This document shows, one piece after another, positions 21,991 through 34,262 of a DNA stretch of 64,000 nucleotides (the stretch's first letter is position 1; each line of letters starts with the position of its first letter). The position numbers and the translations under genes were made by a program. A model generated the notes under the pieces. That model did not search any database. It had not been told where the DNA came from and saw only the letters and a list, made by a program, of their open reading frames with translations. Source of the DNA: Salvia splendens (Eukaryota > Streptophyta > Magnoliopsida > Lamiales > Lamiaceae); NCBI RefSeq assembly GCF_004379255.2, contig NC_056033.1:20514209-20578208 (forward strand), in the 5' to 3' direction.

Positions 21991-22775
21991 GTTTAAATCC
22001 TTTTCATGCCTTTAAATACCCTATAACCTAATTCATAATATTCACCCATCATAGCCTCCAAAAGGGGAGCCTCCAAGGCTCCTTGCTCTCTACTCCATAT
22101 TTTAATTCTTCCATCATTCTTGGAGATTGAAGAGGCAAGAGGAGCATGAAGACTTCAACATTCTACCTTGGGTTTTGTTTATTTATTTCATGTCTAGTAC
22201 TTTATTTATTATTTTAGTTCATTTGTCTATGGATTACTAAACAATAGAATTTTGAGGTTTGATAGTAATTAATTTTTATGTAGTTCTTTTTATGTTTAAT
22301 GTTCAGAACTCGTTCCACTTGATTTTTCTTTAGCTTTTGTTCAACTAATTGGCCATTACCTTGATTATTGTCAATCTTTGATCGGTGATAGCTTTGATTG
22401 ATTTATATTATATGTTCATACAATAATTGTGACATGAGTATTGATGCTTGATAGGGAGAAATCGTGGTAAAACTTGAGTCGGATGAACGTAGAATTAGTT
22501 AGAATAACTAAAGAGTTAGTGAAATCATTATCCTCGAAATTCCTCTGTTTGCCTAATTCTATTTTATTTGTTTTGTTTCTTTATTTATCTATGTTTTTAA
22601 ATCCAAAACTCTTGTTTCTCTAAATAGTATATGACGCTTAGTACATAATAGACAGTCACATTTATATTCCATGTGTTCGATATCCCAGTACTGACCTTTA
22701 GCTATACTATTTCTGCCGTGTATACTTGCAAGTAGTTGTAGTGCTAAAAAATAGTGTATCAATAGTGCCTTATTT
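21991..22775 (+). repeat. Old retroelement leader sequence
   Basis: No gene is seen. The end (about 22440-22775) matches 49610-49852 in order, sharing GGGAGAAATCG, TAGTATATGA, GACCTTTAG and GCAAGTAGTTGTAGTGCT, and matches 47690-47800 on the other strand. This is a dispersed repeat, probably the untranslated leader of an old LTR retrotransposon. Confidence 0.5.
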
Positions 22776-23705
22776 AACTTCAGCAACCATAAATGCAAGT
22801 AGAGTTAAGTTTCATAGCATGCACGATATAGTCCAGATGAAAAATAGTTCTATATGGCCAAGGCATCAGAAAGGTATTACCTCTTGCCGGATGAAGATGA
22901 GCTATATAGGGCATGCAAGTCAAAGAGGTACATCACCAAAGTAATTTTCATGTGTGTTGTATGTAAGCAAGAATTTGGCTTTGATGGCCGAACCAAATTT
23001 GATGGAAAGGTGGGTATTTTTCCTTTCACTGAAGTGGTACCAACACAAAGAAAATCCAAGAATAAGCCTAAAGGCACACTTAAAACTAAAACAAAATAGG
23101 TAGTCACCAAAAAAGTGATGAGGGACTGCCTTATCAACAAGGTTTGCTACTTAATAACCTATTAGATCTTTCACAAGGTTTGTAAAGATCAGCATCTAGG
23201 ATTTTTTATGTCATTTACAAATTGTACTAGCAATTAAGGCCAAGTGGCCTGGTAGGGCAAGCAAAGAAATTTATCTAGCAAGACATGCCACACCCCACAC
23301 AAATGGTGTAGATCCTGAATTTGAGGTTGTTGCTAATTCAGATGGATTTTAGGATTTAAAATCCATTTGATGTGTCAACCATCCAATTCACCTGACACCA
23401 ACATTTTAGACCTAGGGTTTTTCCGGGCAATTCAAACACTGCAACATGAGAAACCGTGCAATAGTGTTGAAACATTGTTGGGGAATGTGTGTAACTCTTA
23501 TGCAGAGATGTCACCACAAACCTTGAACAGGATATTCCACTCACTACAGACTTGCCTCACACAAATTTTGGTAGTCAGGGGTGGGACCAATTACAAAGTC
23601 CCTCACATTGACCAGGACATGTTGGTAAGAACTAAGGGACTGCCCAATGCACTGGATGTGGATGAGAAGCTTGTAAGAGATGTGTTGGAGTACTTACAGC
23701 AATAA
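22776..23705 (+). pseudogene. MLE-2: mariner-like transposase pseudogene
   Basis: This is related to the MLE-1 transposase but lies on the plus strand. The N-terminal half is deleted. At the first catalytic site a small deletion shifts the frame and the tryptophan codon after DEK is TAG. Open pieces follow: 22854-23099 (YYLLPDEDELYRACKSKRY) and 23367-23705 (NSPDTNILDLGFF). An intron occupies the same place as in MLE-1 (near 23145-23230). The second catalytic aspartate is lost (about 23265-23285). It is clearly dead. Confidence 0.85.
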
Positions 23706-24800
23706 GAGAACAATGCATGTTGTGCATATGACATTGGAGTTTTGTCTAGCTTTTGGGTTCTAGATAGATAGGGGGGATGAGTTATGGTATTCAGGCCTTC
23801 ATGTTTTAGGTTAGTAGGGTCTAATTTTTTTTTGTTTTGTATGTAGTAACAGTGCAAAGAAAATGTAATGCACATATTCATTGAAGTTTAGTCCAATCCC
23901 TTAGAAAAGTTTCATCATAGGGCATGGATGGTAACACACTATCAAATTTCATCACAATGCATATTTCATCATAAGACAAACCTAGCACCACCAACACAAC
24001 CATCAACATTAGCAGAACCATTAATCCACAATAAAATTGTATAGCAGTATCTATCAACTAACCCCCATATAACACTCAGAAAATTTTCATCATAGGGCAG
24101 GACATAGTCAGCCTCCCAACCTTTAAAGGGGTGGCTGAACATAGACATGCCCAAGGTTTCGGAACTGCCGGTTCTGATTTTGAAAAATCTCGAACCGGAA
24201 CCAAACCATGAGCATATTTTGTAGTTACATTTCTGGTTCAAAAATCGCCAAGTCCGGTTTCGGTTCTGAGCCAGTGGTTTTTCACGATCCGGTTTAGCTT
24301 CGAATCGCCGGTTTCCAGTGGTTTTTTCGGTTCCGGTTTGGAATTGCCCGAAACTGGCAGTTCCGGCACGGTTTCAGTTCCAGAATTTTGGAACCTAAAC
24401 CTTCTCACGGTTCCAAAAGTAGCGGTTTTGATTCTATATAAATCTCATGGTTCCAATTCAGAACCGTAACCCCGAACCATAAACCTTTGGCATCTCTAGC
24501 GGAACACAATCAAATGTCATCACATTGCATATTTCATCATAAGGTAGGGAAAAATCAAGTACCACCATCACAATCAACCCATAAGGCAACACCTATACAA
24601 CCTTTAAAGCATCCCCAACATAACACTCAATAAAATATCATTATAGGCAAGGTCAATTGAAGCATCACCCACAATTTAACAAGGCAAGGACATAACACGG
24701 AGAGGGTTTGGGGGGTTGGGTATATTTTTGGGATTTAATTTTTGTATTGTTTGATGGCATTTCAGAAATTTTAGTGCAAAAAGGAAGGTGACGTTTTTTC
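23706..24800 (+). repeat. MLE-2 3' non-coding part, with a direct repeat
   Basis: It contains a reverse-strand copy of the MLE-1 repeat (24112-24141) and ends in a G-rich stretch and TTTGATGGCATTT matching the left part of MLE-1. A phrase CATATTTCATCATAAG occurs at about 23955 and 24526. The right terminal repeat is not recognisable. The hAT MITE below sits inside. Confidence 0.6.
24142..24498. mobile_element. hAT-type MITE
   Basis: The ends TAGACATGCCCAAGGTTT and, on the other strand, TAGAGATGCCAAAGGTTT are inverted repeats. The flanks are GCTGAACA (24134-24141) and GCGGAACA (24499-24506), an 8-bp duplication with one mismatch. The interior is full of GGTTCCGGTTC-like and GAACCG repeats on both strands. 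It is non-coding. Confidence 0.85.
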
Positions 24801-24849
24801 TAACTATGGTAAGGAGAACCGAGACTCCTATTTTCAAATTTGGGGAGAT

Positions 24850-25070
24850 AATGCGAGAAAAGTGGAGTTTTTAGTGTGCAAAATTGCAGGTTGGCTGAGC
24901 AGTGATGCGCCTTGATCAAGTGGGCGCAAAAAGGGAATAATGGTCAAAAAGCTGAGGAAACGAATCAAGTGGGCGAAGATGAAGTGACCATGACAGGCAG
25001 CCCTGCTAAATGATCAGGAGGATCTACTAATGATGGAGCTACAAAGGATGACTCGGAGGAGAGAGAATGT
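24850..25070 (+). repeat. Left part of a family T LTR, cut by Gypsy-1
   Basis: It continues after Gypsy-1 at 37569. The join aligns loosely with 57440-57530 of the family T copy at 57240. No gene is seen. Confidence 0.45.
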
Positions 25071-28000
25071 TGTAACATCCCAAAAATTTGTGATGTTTAT
25101 TTAATAAGTTGATTTGAAATTTCAATTATGAAACTTTTGTTTCTATGTGATTAAGTGAATTATGTGAAATAATTATCGTGGGTGATGTGGAATGAAGTGG
25201 TTGATATTTTTATATTTTCCAATGTGGGGAAATAATTTAATAGGATCATGCATATATTTTTTCCGAGCCAATTCATTGGAATTTTCGGTCCTTCCTAATT
25301 TTTGGAAATAGTATTACATTTCTTGGATTTAATTAATTGTTTTGGGATATTTATCCAAATTAAATCTAAACCAAATTATCCCTAATTGGTACAACATGGA
25401 ACCCGAACTCTAACCTATTATTTTGGAGTTTTCGAAAAATCCCCGATTTAATAGGACGATGAATTATTTTTCCTTGATTTAATTGGTGCCTTATTGATTC
25501 CCTTCTTTTTAATTAAATCCAATTAAATCATGTCAAATTTTATTTCTTCACCCAAATTAAATTAAGAGTTGAATTATTCCTTGTGGCTAATTAAGCCAAT
25601 TTTCGGCCCCCCTCTATTTTGTAGAGGAGATTATAATTGTTACCTAATTTATGGGAGTCTTTTCCTATAAAGAAACTACCAAATTTAAATCCTATTCTAT
25701 TTAATTGAGGATTTAAATAATTTTCTTGTGCACCCTCCTTGAATTTTCGGCCCCTTCATTATTTTTCCTACTTGGAGATTTAATTTATTTTGTTCCCTTG
25801 TTTATGGAATATTCATTGTTTTATTTCCTAAATTGTGGATCTATTTCTCTCCAAGTAAATACCAAATAATTCCTTGTTAATTCCCAGCCATAAATTTCGA
25901 AAGTTATGCCTTCTTTTTAATTGTGGGATTTTAATTATTGGCCTCTATTTTATTCCTCCATAATTAATTAATTTTATGGCATTAAACCTAGGACTATATA
26001 ATCACCTAAACTAAACCCTAGCCCCCATTCCCTCAAAATTTTCACCACTCTCCTCTCTCCCTCTCTCTCTCTAACACGCCTCTCCTCTCCCACACACATT
26101 CTCTCCAAAAATCATCCATTCAATCCTTGTTCTTGCATCCGTTGAAATTAATTTTCAAGAGTCTCCGACGAATCGCATCAATTTTTGTTTCTACCGATTC
26201 GTTTTCATCAAGAAAGGTATATTTGATTCACTTTCCCTCAATCTTTGCATATAATCCTTGTTCTTGAACCCTACATGCATATAGTGAGTGTAGGAATGAT
26301 AGATCGCAAAATTAATCGGTGGGAAAGTGTGTTTGCATGAGAACTTTGATAATTATGCGATTTTGATTGAGTTTATGTGAAGTTTGATTTGAATCTTCGG
26401 TGAATGATGTGAGTTTATGTGCAAACATGATTATGAGAACCTTTTTTAGCATGATTTTGTGGTATAAGCATGAAAATTTGTATTTGGATGCTTGAGGAAG
26501 AAACCCTAATTTTGAATTTGTGAGTCTGAAATCTATGACGTTCTAACAGCAGTTTCTGATGTGTAATTGACCTATCAAACGATCAAATTTTGATGTGAAC
26601 ATTTTACTGAGTAAATGTCAAGGTGTTTTCTGTCTCTCGTGTGAATTTCAGCCCTTTTTGTCAAAAAATGAATTTTTAATAAATGTTTGAAGTTGACTGC
26701 GCAATTCTGCCAGAAACTTGTGTTCTCGCCCAGAAAGTTTCGTATTCTTTTTAACCGACCACATGACCTCCGTTTGATGTGATTCTTGACCTAAATGAAC
26801 ATTTGAAGTGTATTCTGAGTCGTGTAAAATTTCAGCCTCATTGGACATCGGATGAATTTATGGTGAATTTTTCAAATAAACTGCGCAATGCTGCCAGAAT
26901 TTTTATGTTCCGACCAGAGAGTTGTATAAATGTTTTGACTGACCAAATGCCATGATTTGAGTGTGAAACTTTAACTGAATGAACATGAATGTGTCTACTG
27001 TGTTGTGACCAAAGTTTAGCTTCATATGAGGTCGGATGAATGTTTGGTGATTTTTACAAACCAACCGCGCAGTTCTGCCAGTTTTGTTGTTATGTGAAAA
27101 TATCACTTGTTGCTAAGTTTGATGAACTATATGATGCATGTATGATTTGGGAAAGTATCCTATGATGTGTGTGACACTTGAGAAATAATATGACATGTTT
27201 TTCCTTATGTCGATGAATGATGGGATGGGTAATTTAAGGGAACGATAAAAAGGAACAATATTAGGACATGCATGATAACATAAGTTTATGGAAAACTGAT
27301 TGTGTTGTCGTTGGCAAGGGTGATTGAGTATACGTGAGCTCGAGGAACGAGAGTTGCATAAGTAGGAATTGTGTTGTTAAGCAATCGAGATGGGCTTTCT
27401 TTTCAAACCTCTTTATTTTCCGAAAATATTACGTGGTGTTATAAGGGTGGTTTAATTGTTATGTCATGCCATGTTTTTGTTTGTGAGATTGTTGACTGAT
27501 GCCTAGTTCGTTTGAGCTTGCTCCGTTATGCTATAGGGTTGCGTTGTGAAACGAATTCGGGTCTGAGCAAGGCGCAAACCCTATCAGGCTGTGTACACTG
27601 GTGGGATCGTGAGCCATCCTTACTAGTCGGCCGGTCTCGTGGGCGAATTGTGTGGCCACACTTTCGTCGTACTGTGATATGATGATTGTGATTGATGGAA
27701 TGATGTGAAAAGTGGGGAGATAAATTGTCTAGCCAGACTTGAAATGTTTTTGTGTTCTCGTGATATTTCTTACTACATATAAAACTCGAGATCATTGGTA
27801 TGGATGACATAACTAATATAAAATGTTTTCGGCATGAGCCCATTGAGTACAACATGTACTCAGCTCTGCATATTTTTTTTCTTATGTGCAGGTTGAGCGG
27901 GATGTTGCGGAGGATGTTGAGTTGGCCTTAGGATGCGTTGTGTCTTCATACATAGGCGTTATCCTTTACTCTCTTTAAACCTTATTTCCGCTGCTATGTT

Positions 28001-28365
28001 TTTTTTGAACTATGTTTCACTACTTTAATCTTTTCCGTACTATGTTTGAGTATGTTTTGGTTGTGTCAGACTTGAAACGAGTATTTACAATGTTACTTGA
28101 AAATGATGTCTCCCGCTCTTTAAACTAAATGTTTTCTTAGGAGTTGATTGAGTTTTAATATTTATTGTTTCTCCGCTGCTTCTTTTAAAAGTGTTTATCA
28201 TAATTCGTTTTTATTTAATAGTAAAATTATAACTTTAAGCTTCTTTAAAACAAAAAAAAAAGTTTTTCATCCTTTAAGTTAATTAAGTTTTCATAAAAGG
28301 CTATCCTTGCATGTTGTATCACGATCGCCGTGTTTGTTGTACCCCTAGTATGGGCGGTCGTGACA
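25071..28365 (+). repeat. Gypsy-1 5' LTR
   Basis: A TATA box (TATATAAT, 25995-26002) precedes a CT-rich stretch. It aligns nearly base for base with 34263-37563. Confidence 0.92.
26520..27090 (+). repeat. Three diverged tandem copies of about 183 bp inside the Gypsy-1 LTR
   Basis: The phrase CTGCGCAATTCTGCCAGAA recurs at about 26698 and 26881 and in the form CCGCGCAGTTCTGCCAG at 27066. Between them CATTTGAAGTG- and GTGTGAATTTCAGCC-like phrases also repeat. The 3' LTR has the same array at about 35890-36275. Confidence 0.7.
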
Positions 28366-28368
28366 GAT

Positions 28369-28380
28369 TGGTATCAGAGC
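28369..28380 (+). other. Gypsy-1 primer-binding site
   Basis: TGGTATCAGAGC lies three bases after the LTR end. Confidence 0.85.
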
Positions 28381-28672
28381 TTAGTGTTTCGCTATGGTCC
28401 GAGAGTCTTCTTTTGTCTTAAGTCTAGATTAGTGAATCCTTATTGACTAGAAGTGTAACGAAGGCTCAACATCCAAAGCATCGCGCTCAACCAAAGAAAG
28501 TGAGGTATGTTTTAAGTTGTTGAAAACATGTGAGATCGTTGCATGTAATTGATGATGATATGATGAGGGTGTTTGGCAAGTGTATGCATGTGAATGAACG
28601 TTATGCATGAAGATGAATTGTAATGACATGATTATGTGGAATATGAGCATGATTGTCATGATAATCTAAGCG

Positions 28673-28724
<52 letters not shown>

Positions 28725-31230
28725 ACGATGTTGTGATAGTATGATTTTGTTGAGTATGAGCATGATTGTCAAGATGATCTAAACACGTGTTGTATGTAAG
28801 AATGTGATATTGTTCTGGTATGCTTATGTGAAACATGAGCATGAGTGACATAATGTCGTAAATATGTGTTATGTGTGAAAGTTCTACGATGTAAGCATGC
28901 GAACATAGGAAGATGGAGTGTTTTACATCAAAAATGGAAATTGATGAGTTGTTTTGAGAATGTTGAAATTTATGAGAAAAGATGAGTAACTAAAAATGTT
29001 GTTTCAAACATATATGCGAAGTGCATGAGTGTTTTGTCTGGAATACAAATGCGTTATGAGTTTTGAAAGATTTGCATGGTGTTTGACATGTAGAAAAAAA
29101 TGGGAAAATGATTTTGAGGTTGATTGTTTTGCAATATTAATGACTAGTTGTTCTAGTGGAGTATGATTGAGGAAAAATATTTATGTTGTGGAAAGTTGTT
29201 GGAATTTTTGAAAAAAAATATCTTTGAACTTTAAATGAAAACATGTTAGTTCTTTCTTTCAAGAAAATTAATTGATCAATGGAAAATGTTGTGAGTATGA
29301 ATTGTCCAAAAGAAAAAAAATTTTGAGTTTCGACAAAAAAAAAGTTTAAAAAAAAAGAGAAATGACTTTTTCGTTTGGAAAATTAAGCTATGGAAGTGTG
29401 ATGTTATGTATGTTATGAGGTCCGGAGTATGATACGTTATTCTATGGAGTGTTTTATACGAATGATGAAAGTTGATACGAAAGTACGTTTTAGTTGAGTC
29501 AAAACTTTTATTTTAAAAGTGAGATGTGGAATTTTTTTGGAAAGTGTGAAAGTGTAAAGAAATTTTGTTTCAAAAGTTTTGAATATAGTTGTAAAGTTCG
29601 AAAGTGTTTTGCTATGAGATGTGAAAATGTGGTGTGTTTATCTTGAGGTATGAATTACGTAAATTGTGGTAGATGATGATCTATGAGATGATGAATTATG
29701 TTGTGAACTTAGAGTACCTAAAATATAAGCCTAGTTGACCGCGTGAATCATAGTTCTAAGTTGAAAACTTAACTATTGCTTCTCTGAGCAATGAAACGTA
29801 CGAGAATATGAAAGTTGAGGCAAACCCTTAAGTCAAGGTGCGAGACAAGAAGAGCTGAAGCTAAGTGATATTTTCATGCAACGGCGAGCGATCATACTCG
29901 CGATTAAATTAGTATAGTGTAATCTTGCGTAAGTGACAACATGATGGAGATGATCTGCATACCCTGCTAAGGAGCACGAGGATGATAACAATGTCCTACG
30001 AGGATAGTCATTATGACATGCAAAGAATTTTATGAAGATGTGGATTCCGACTATCATTATTAGTGGCGATGACACGAAGAATCCCAGCGTGGAATCCACG
30101 GTTCTTAGAGCGATGTTACTAGTCTTGGCTTGCGAAAGATGAACGAGGGAGTGCGACTTTAATAGCTAGAACAAACTATTTTAATCAACAGCTCTTACTT
30201 AGATTCTAAGAAGTTATTTTTTCAGGACCTTTCAAATAACCGTGGACCCTTGTCTACTTGACAGCTTGTTTCGTTCACCCCTTGCAAGTGATGCATATTA
30301 TTTCTTTTCCTCCATTGAGTCTTAACTCACTTTTAGTTCTTGGAAAGTGGTGTTGTCTTCATAACTTTGGACACTTGGATTGATTGTAGTCTTCTATGAC
30401 TTATTATTTATACGCACAGTATTTTGACTTTGTGAGCCTTTACTATTGAACTTCATTCCTAAAGCTGCTTGCAGTTATGTCCTTCAATATAATCACGTTT
30501 CGCAGACATTTTTTTTCTATGGGATATTCTTCCTTGAACTTTTGTTCAACTTTTCATTTTGTAACCATGTCTGTGTCAAGTTCTTTCTTACACAGTGAAA
30601 TTCTTTTTGGTTCAGTTCCACTATATGTATCCTTTTCATAATAGAACCTTCATTTCTACAAAATAAAGTTAAGGCCTACATTTTATACCATGCCTTAACA
30701 AACTTAATCCACTTGATTTTTTTTCAAAAAGCCCCTTTGACTTTGGTTGTCTTCACAAACTTATGAACCCATTGATGTTATTCTATCAATCCATATTATG
30801 ATTTTCGTTGAACCATGATCAGTACCGCCTTGTGACAAATGCCTACATTTCTCAATCCTCATGCAACTGATCATTTCTTTTCCCTCAACCTTTTAAGTCA
30901 TTATCCATTGATGTGTGGACTTTTCAAATTTGGTCGGACAACTGAATTATCTTTTTGGTAGCCAACTATGAGAATTGACATTTATTTGATTTCATCTCAT
31001 ATTCATGACCTATCTTATGTTCTTTCATGCTCCGTGGGGATGATCATAACCAATTGTTATATTTCAAAATTGGTTCATATCCAAGTTAAGACCGTTTGAT
31101 TAAAGTTCGCGTTCTTGATACATATTCTGAGTTTTTGATGCAACATTGCAAGAAGAGGCAAATTTCTTTTCGAGCCTCTAGCAAAGAGCCGACTATCTTG
31201 TATGGAATTTCCATGAACCGACGAAACCCC
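28381..31230 (+). other. Gypsy-1 interior without gag
   Basis: I see no gag, zinc knuckle or protease motif. Bases 28600-28900 are diverged repeats containing TATGAGCATGATTGTCA, with an (AT)n(GT)n microsatellite in the first. Runs of A and T are frequent. Any gag has been replaced or has decayed past recognition by eye. Confidence 0.6.
28677..28724 (+). repeat. (AT)n(GT)n microsatellite
   Basis: A run of AT dinucleotides (to about 28710) continues directly as GT dinucleotides. Confidence 0.95.
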
Positions 31231-34206
31231 TTATAATCTCTGCTTTACAAGCAACCACGATGATAAGAAAAGGGCGTCCGACGTATCTTGTGTACTTGAA
31301 CGGAGAGGAAAAGAAGGATTTGAGAGTGGAAGACGTGGCAGTAGTACGAGATTTTCCCGATGTGTTTCCCGAAGCTTTATCTGGACCGCCACCCGACAGA
31401 CAATTAGAGTTCACTATTGTTTTGGAACCAGGGTCTGCGCCAGTATCGAAGGCGCCATACCGAATGGCCCCTAAGGAATTTGCCGAGTTGAAGATACAGT
31501 TGCAAGAACTGTTAGACTTGGGTTTTATTCGACCTAGTGTGTCACCATGGGGAGCGCCAGTGTTGTTCGTTAAGAAGAAGGATGGAACGATGAGGATGTG
31601 CATCGACTATCGTGAGCTCAACAAGATGACCTTGAAGAACAAGTACCAACTGCCGAGGATTGATGATTTGTTTGACCAACTTCAAGGAGCGGGCGTATTT
31701 TCAAAAATGGACTTGAGGTCCGGATATCATCAACTAAAGGTCCGACGAGAGGATGTGCCTAAGACTGCTTTTCGCACTCGTTATGGCCATTATGAATTCG
31801 TCATGATGCCATTTGGGCTGACCAACGCCCCGGCTGTCTTCATGGACTTGATGAACTGAGTTTTCCATGAGTATCTCGACAAGTTCATGTTAGTCTTCAT
31901 CGACGATGTTTTAGTATACTCGAAGAACGAGGAGGAACATGGATGGCATCTACAAGCAGTGTTAGAAACGTTGCGAAAGGAGAAGCTTTATGCCAAGTTT
32001 AGTAAGTGCGAGTTTTGGTTGACTCGAGTGAACTTTCTTGGTCATATTGTGACGGCAAATGGAATTCAAGTAGACCCAGCAAAGCTCGAGGCCGTGTAGA
32101 ATTGGAAATCGCCGAAAACGCCGAGTGAAATCTGCAGTTTCTTGGGATTGGCGGGATACTATCGACGTTTCATTGAAAGATTCTCTAAAATCGCGAGACC
32201 CATGACACAACTGTTGAAGAAAGGAATCAAAGTGGTTTGGACACCGGAGTGCGAAGCGAGTTTCCAACTGTTGAAAGAGAAACTGACTACAGCACTAGTC
32301 CTAGCGGTACCCGAAGGACTTCGCCGTCTATATAGATGCGTCGAAAGTAGGACTAGGATGTGTGTTAATGCAAGATGGAAAAGTGATAGCATACGCTTCC
32401 CGACAGTTGAAACCGAATGAATTGAATTTTTTCGACTCATGATTTGGAGTTAGCAGCAGTGGTGCATGCACTGAAAATTTGGAGACACCATCTCTATGGA
32501 GTGAGGTGCGAGATCTATACGGATCACAAGAGTCTCAAGTACTTCTTCGAGCAGAAGGAGCTGAACATGCGACAGCGACGTTGGTTGGAGATCGTGAAAG
32601 ATTATGACTGTGGTATTCACTATCATCCGGCAAGGCAAACGTAGTAGCCGATGCTTTGAGTAGGAAGAACCAACCTCAATTGGTTTATTTCCTAACACAA
32701 GAGGAAGCGTTGATTCGCGAATTCGACAGAATGAGATTGGAAATAGTAAAAGTGCCCGAGCCAGAAGAAGGACGAATAGCGATGCTAGTGATTGAGCCAG
32801 ATTTGAGAACCAAGCTCATAGAAGCCCAACGACGTGATGAGAAGTTGAAAGAATTACGTGTGAAGGTGAGAGCCGAGAAGCTTGATCATTACCGTGAGGA
32901 GGCAGATAATGCTTTGACGTACGATGGGCGATTGTGTGTGCCGAGCGATGAGATTCTAAAAGATGAGATTTTGAGTGAAGCGCACGACACGCCTTACACT
33001 GCACACCCCGGAAGCACGAAGATGTATCGAGATTTGAAGCAACATTTTTGGTGGAATGGAATGAAAGGAGACGTAGCGTCATATGTGGAACGATGTCTAG
33101 CATGCCAACAAGTGAAGGCCTTACACCAACAGCCATATGGGAAGTTGCAACCACTCGAAATCCCCGAATGGAAGTGGGAGCATCTGGCTATGGATTTCGT
33201 GACGGGTTAGCCAAAGTCACAGAAGGGCAACACTGCGATTTGGGTGATCATCGATCGACTAACTAAAAGCGCGCACTTTTTACCAATTCGAATTACTTAT
33301 GGCGCGGAAAAATTAGCAAAACTCTACGTGAATAAGATTGTGCGTTTGCATGGAGTGCCAAAGACCTTTGTGTCCGACCGCGATACGAAGTTAACATCAA
33401 AGTTTTGGATGAGTTTGCAACGTGAATTGGGCACACAACTGAACTTCAGCACTGCTTATCACCCGCAATCGGACGGACAGTCAGAGAGGATGATTCAAAC
33501 GCTTGAGGATATGCTGTGAGCCGTTGTCTTAGATCGAGGGGAAAGTTATGAAACTGTTCTACCGTTGGTTGAATTCTCCTACAACAATAGCTACCAAGCG
33601 ACGATCGATATGGCTCCGTATGAAGCCTTGTATGGCAGGAAGTGTCAATCCCCACTCTATTGGGATGAAGTTGGCGAGAGAAGATGTTAGGACCCGACGC
33701 TATAAAGGAGATGACCGAAATTGTGCATCAAATCCGCGCAAGGATCAAGGAAGGCAGAAGTCGTATGCTGACGTGCGTCGAACGGAAATCAAATTCGACG
33801 TTGGTGATAAAGTGTTCTTGAAAGTATCCCCGACGAAAGGAGTTGTGAGGTTCGGAGTGAAAGGCAAGCTGGAACCGCGTTTTGTAGGACCGTACGAGAT
33901 TATCGATGAAGTAGGTCCTGTAGCTTACCGCTTGGCGTTACCTCCCAGCTTTGGGAACGTGCACAACGTGTTCCATGTGTCACAGTTACGCAAGTACGTG
34001 TTCGACCCCAAGCATGTGATTCATCAAGAGGAAATGATCCTAACCCCGACATGAGCTACGAGGAAAGGCCCGAGGTAATCCTAGATCGGAAGGTACAAGA
34101 GTTGCGAAACAAGTTAATAGCGTCCGTGAAGGTGTTGTGGAAACACCATGGTCGCGAGGAAGCCACGTGGGAGTTAGAAGATAAATTGAAAGAAAAGTTC
34201 CCCTAG
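31230..34206 (+). pseudogene. Gypsy-1 pol with C-terminal chromodomain
   Basis: Reverse transcriptase is readable from 31260 (ending [13 protein letters not shown]) to a TGA at 31857, then continues in the same frame with the catalytic VFIDD near 31900. A TAG lies at 32097. RNase H ([17 protein letters not shown]) is reached after a shift near 32310, with another near 32640. Integrase from 32656 keeps its zinc-binding residues (HPGS..H, CLACQ), is stopped at 33208, resumes with FVSDRDTKL and YHPQSDGQSER, and is stopped again near 33517. After a shift near 33640 the tail leads to a chromodomain (VKVLWKHHGREEATWE) ending with TAG at 34204. Several stops are CGA to TGA or TGG to TGA/TAG type, as expected from decay of methylated DNA. 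Confidence 0.9.
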
Positions 34207-34249
34207 TTGTTTATGTGAGACGATTAAATTTCGGGATGAAATTTCTTTT

Positions 34250-34262
34250 AAGAGGGGAAGGA
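34250..34262 (+). other. Gypsy-1 polypurine tract
   Basis: AAGAGGGGAAGGA ends directly at the 3' LTR. Confidence 0.8.

Noticed and set aside
26648..27855. Short minus-strand ORFs in the Gypsy-1 LTR, repeated in the 3' LTR
   Set aside because: They recur only because the LTR is duplicated, and the copies already differ by frameshifts.
27526..27855. A minus-strand ORF of about 110 codons as an LTR-encoded gene
   Set aside because: The 3' LTR copy (36699-37052) diverges at its end with a frameshift; no motif is visible.
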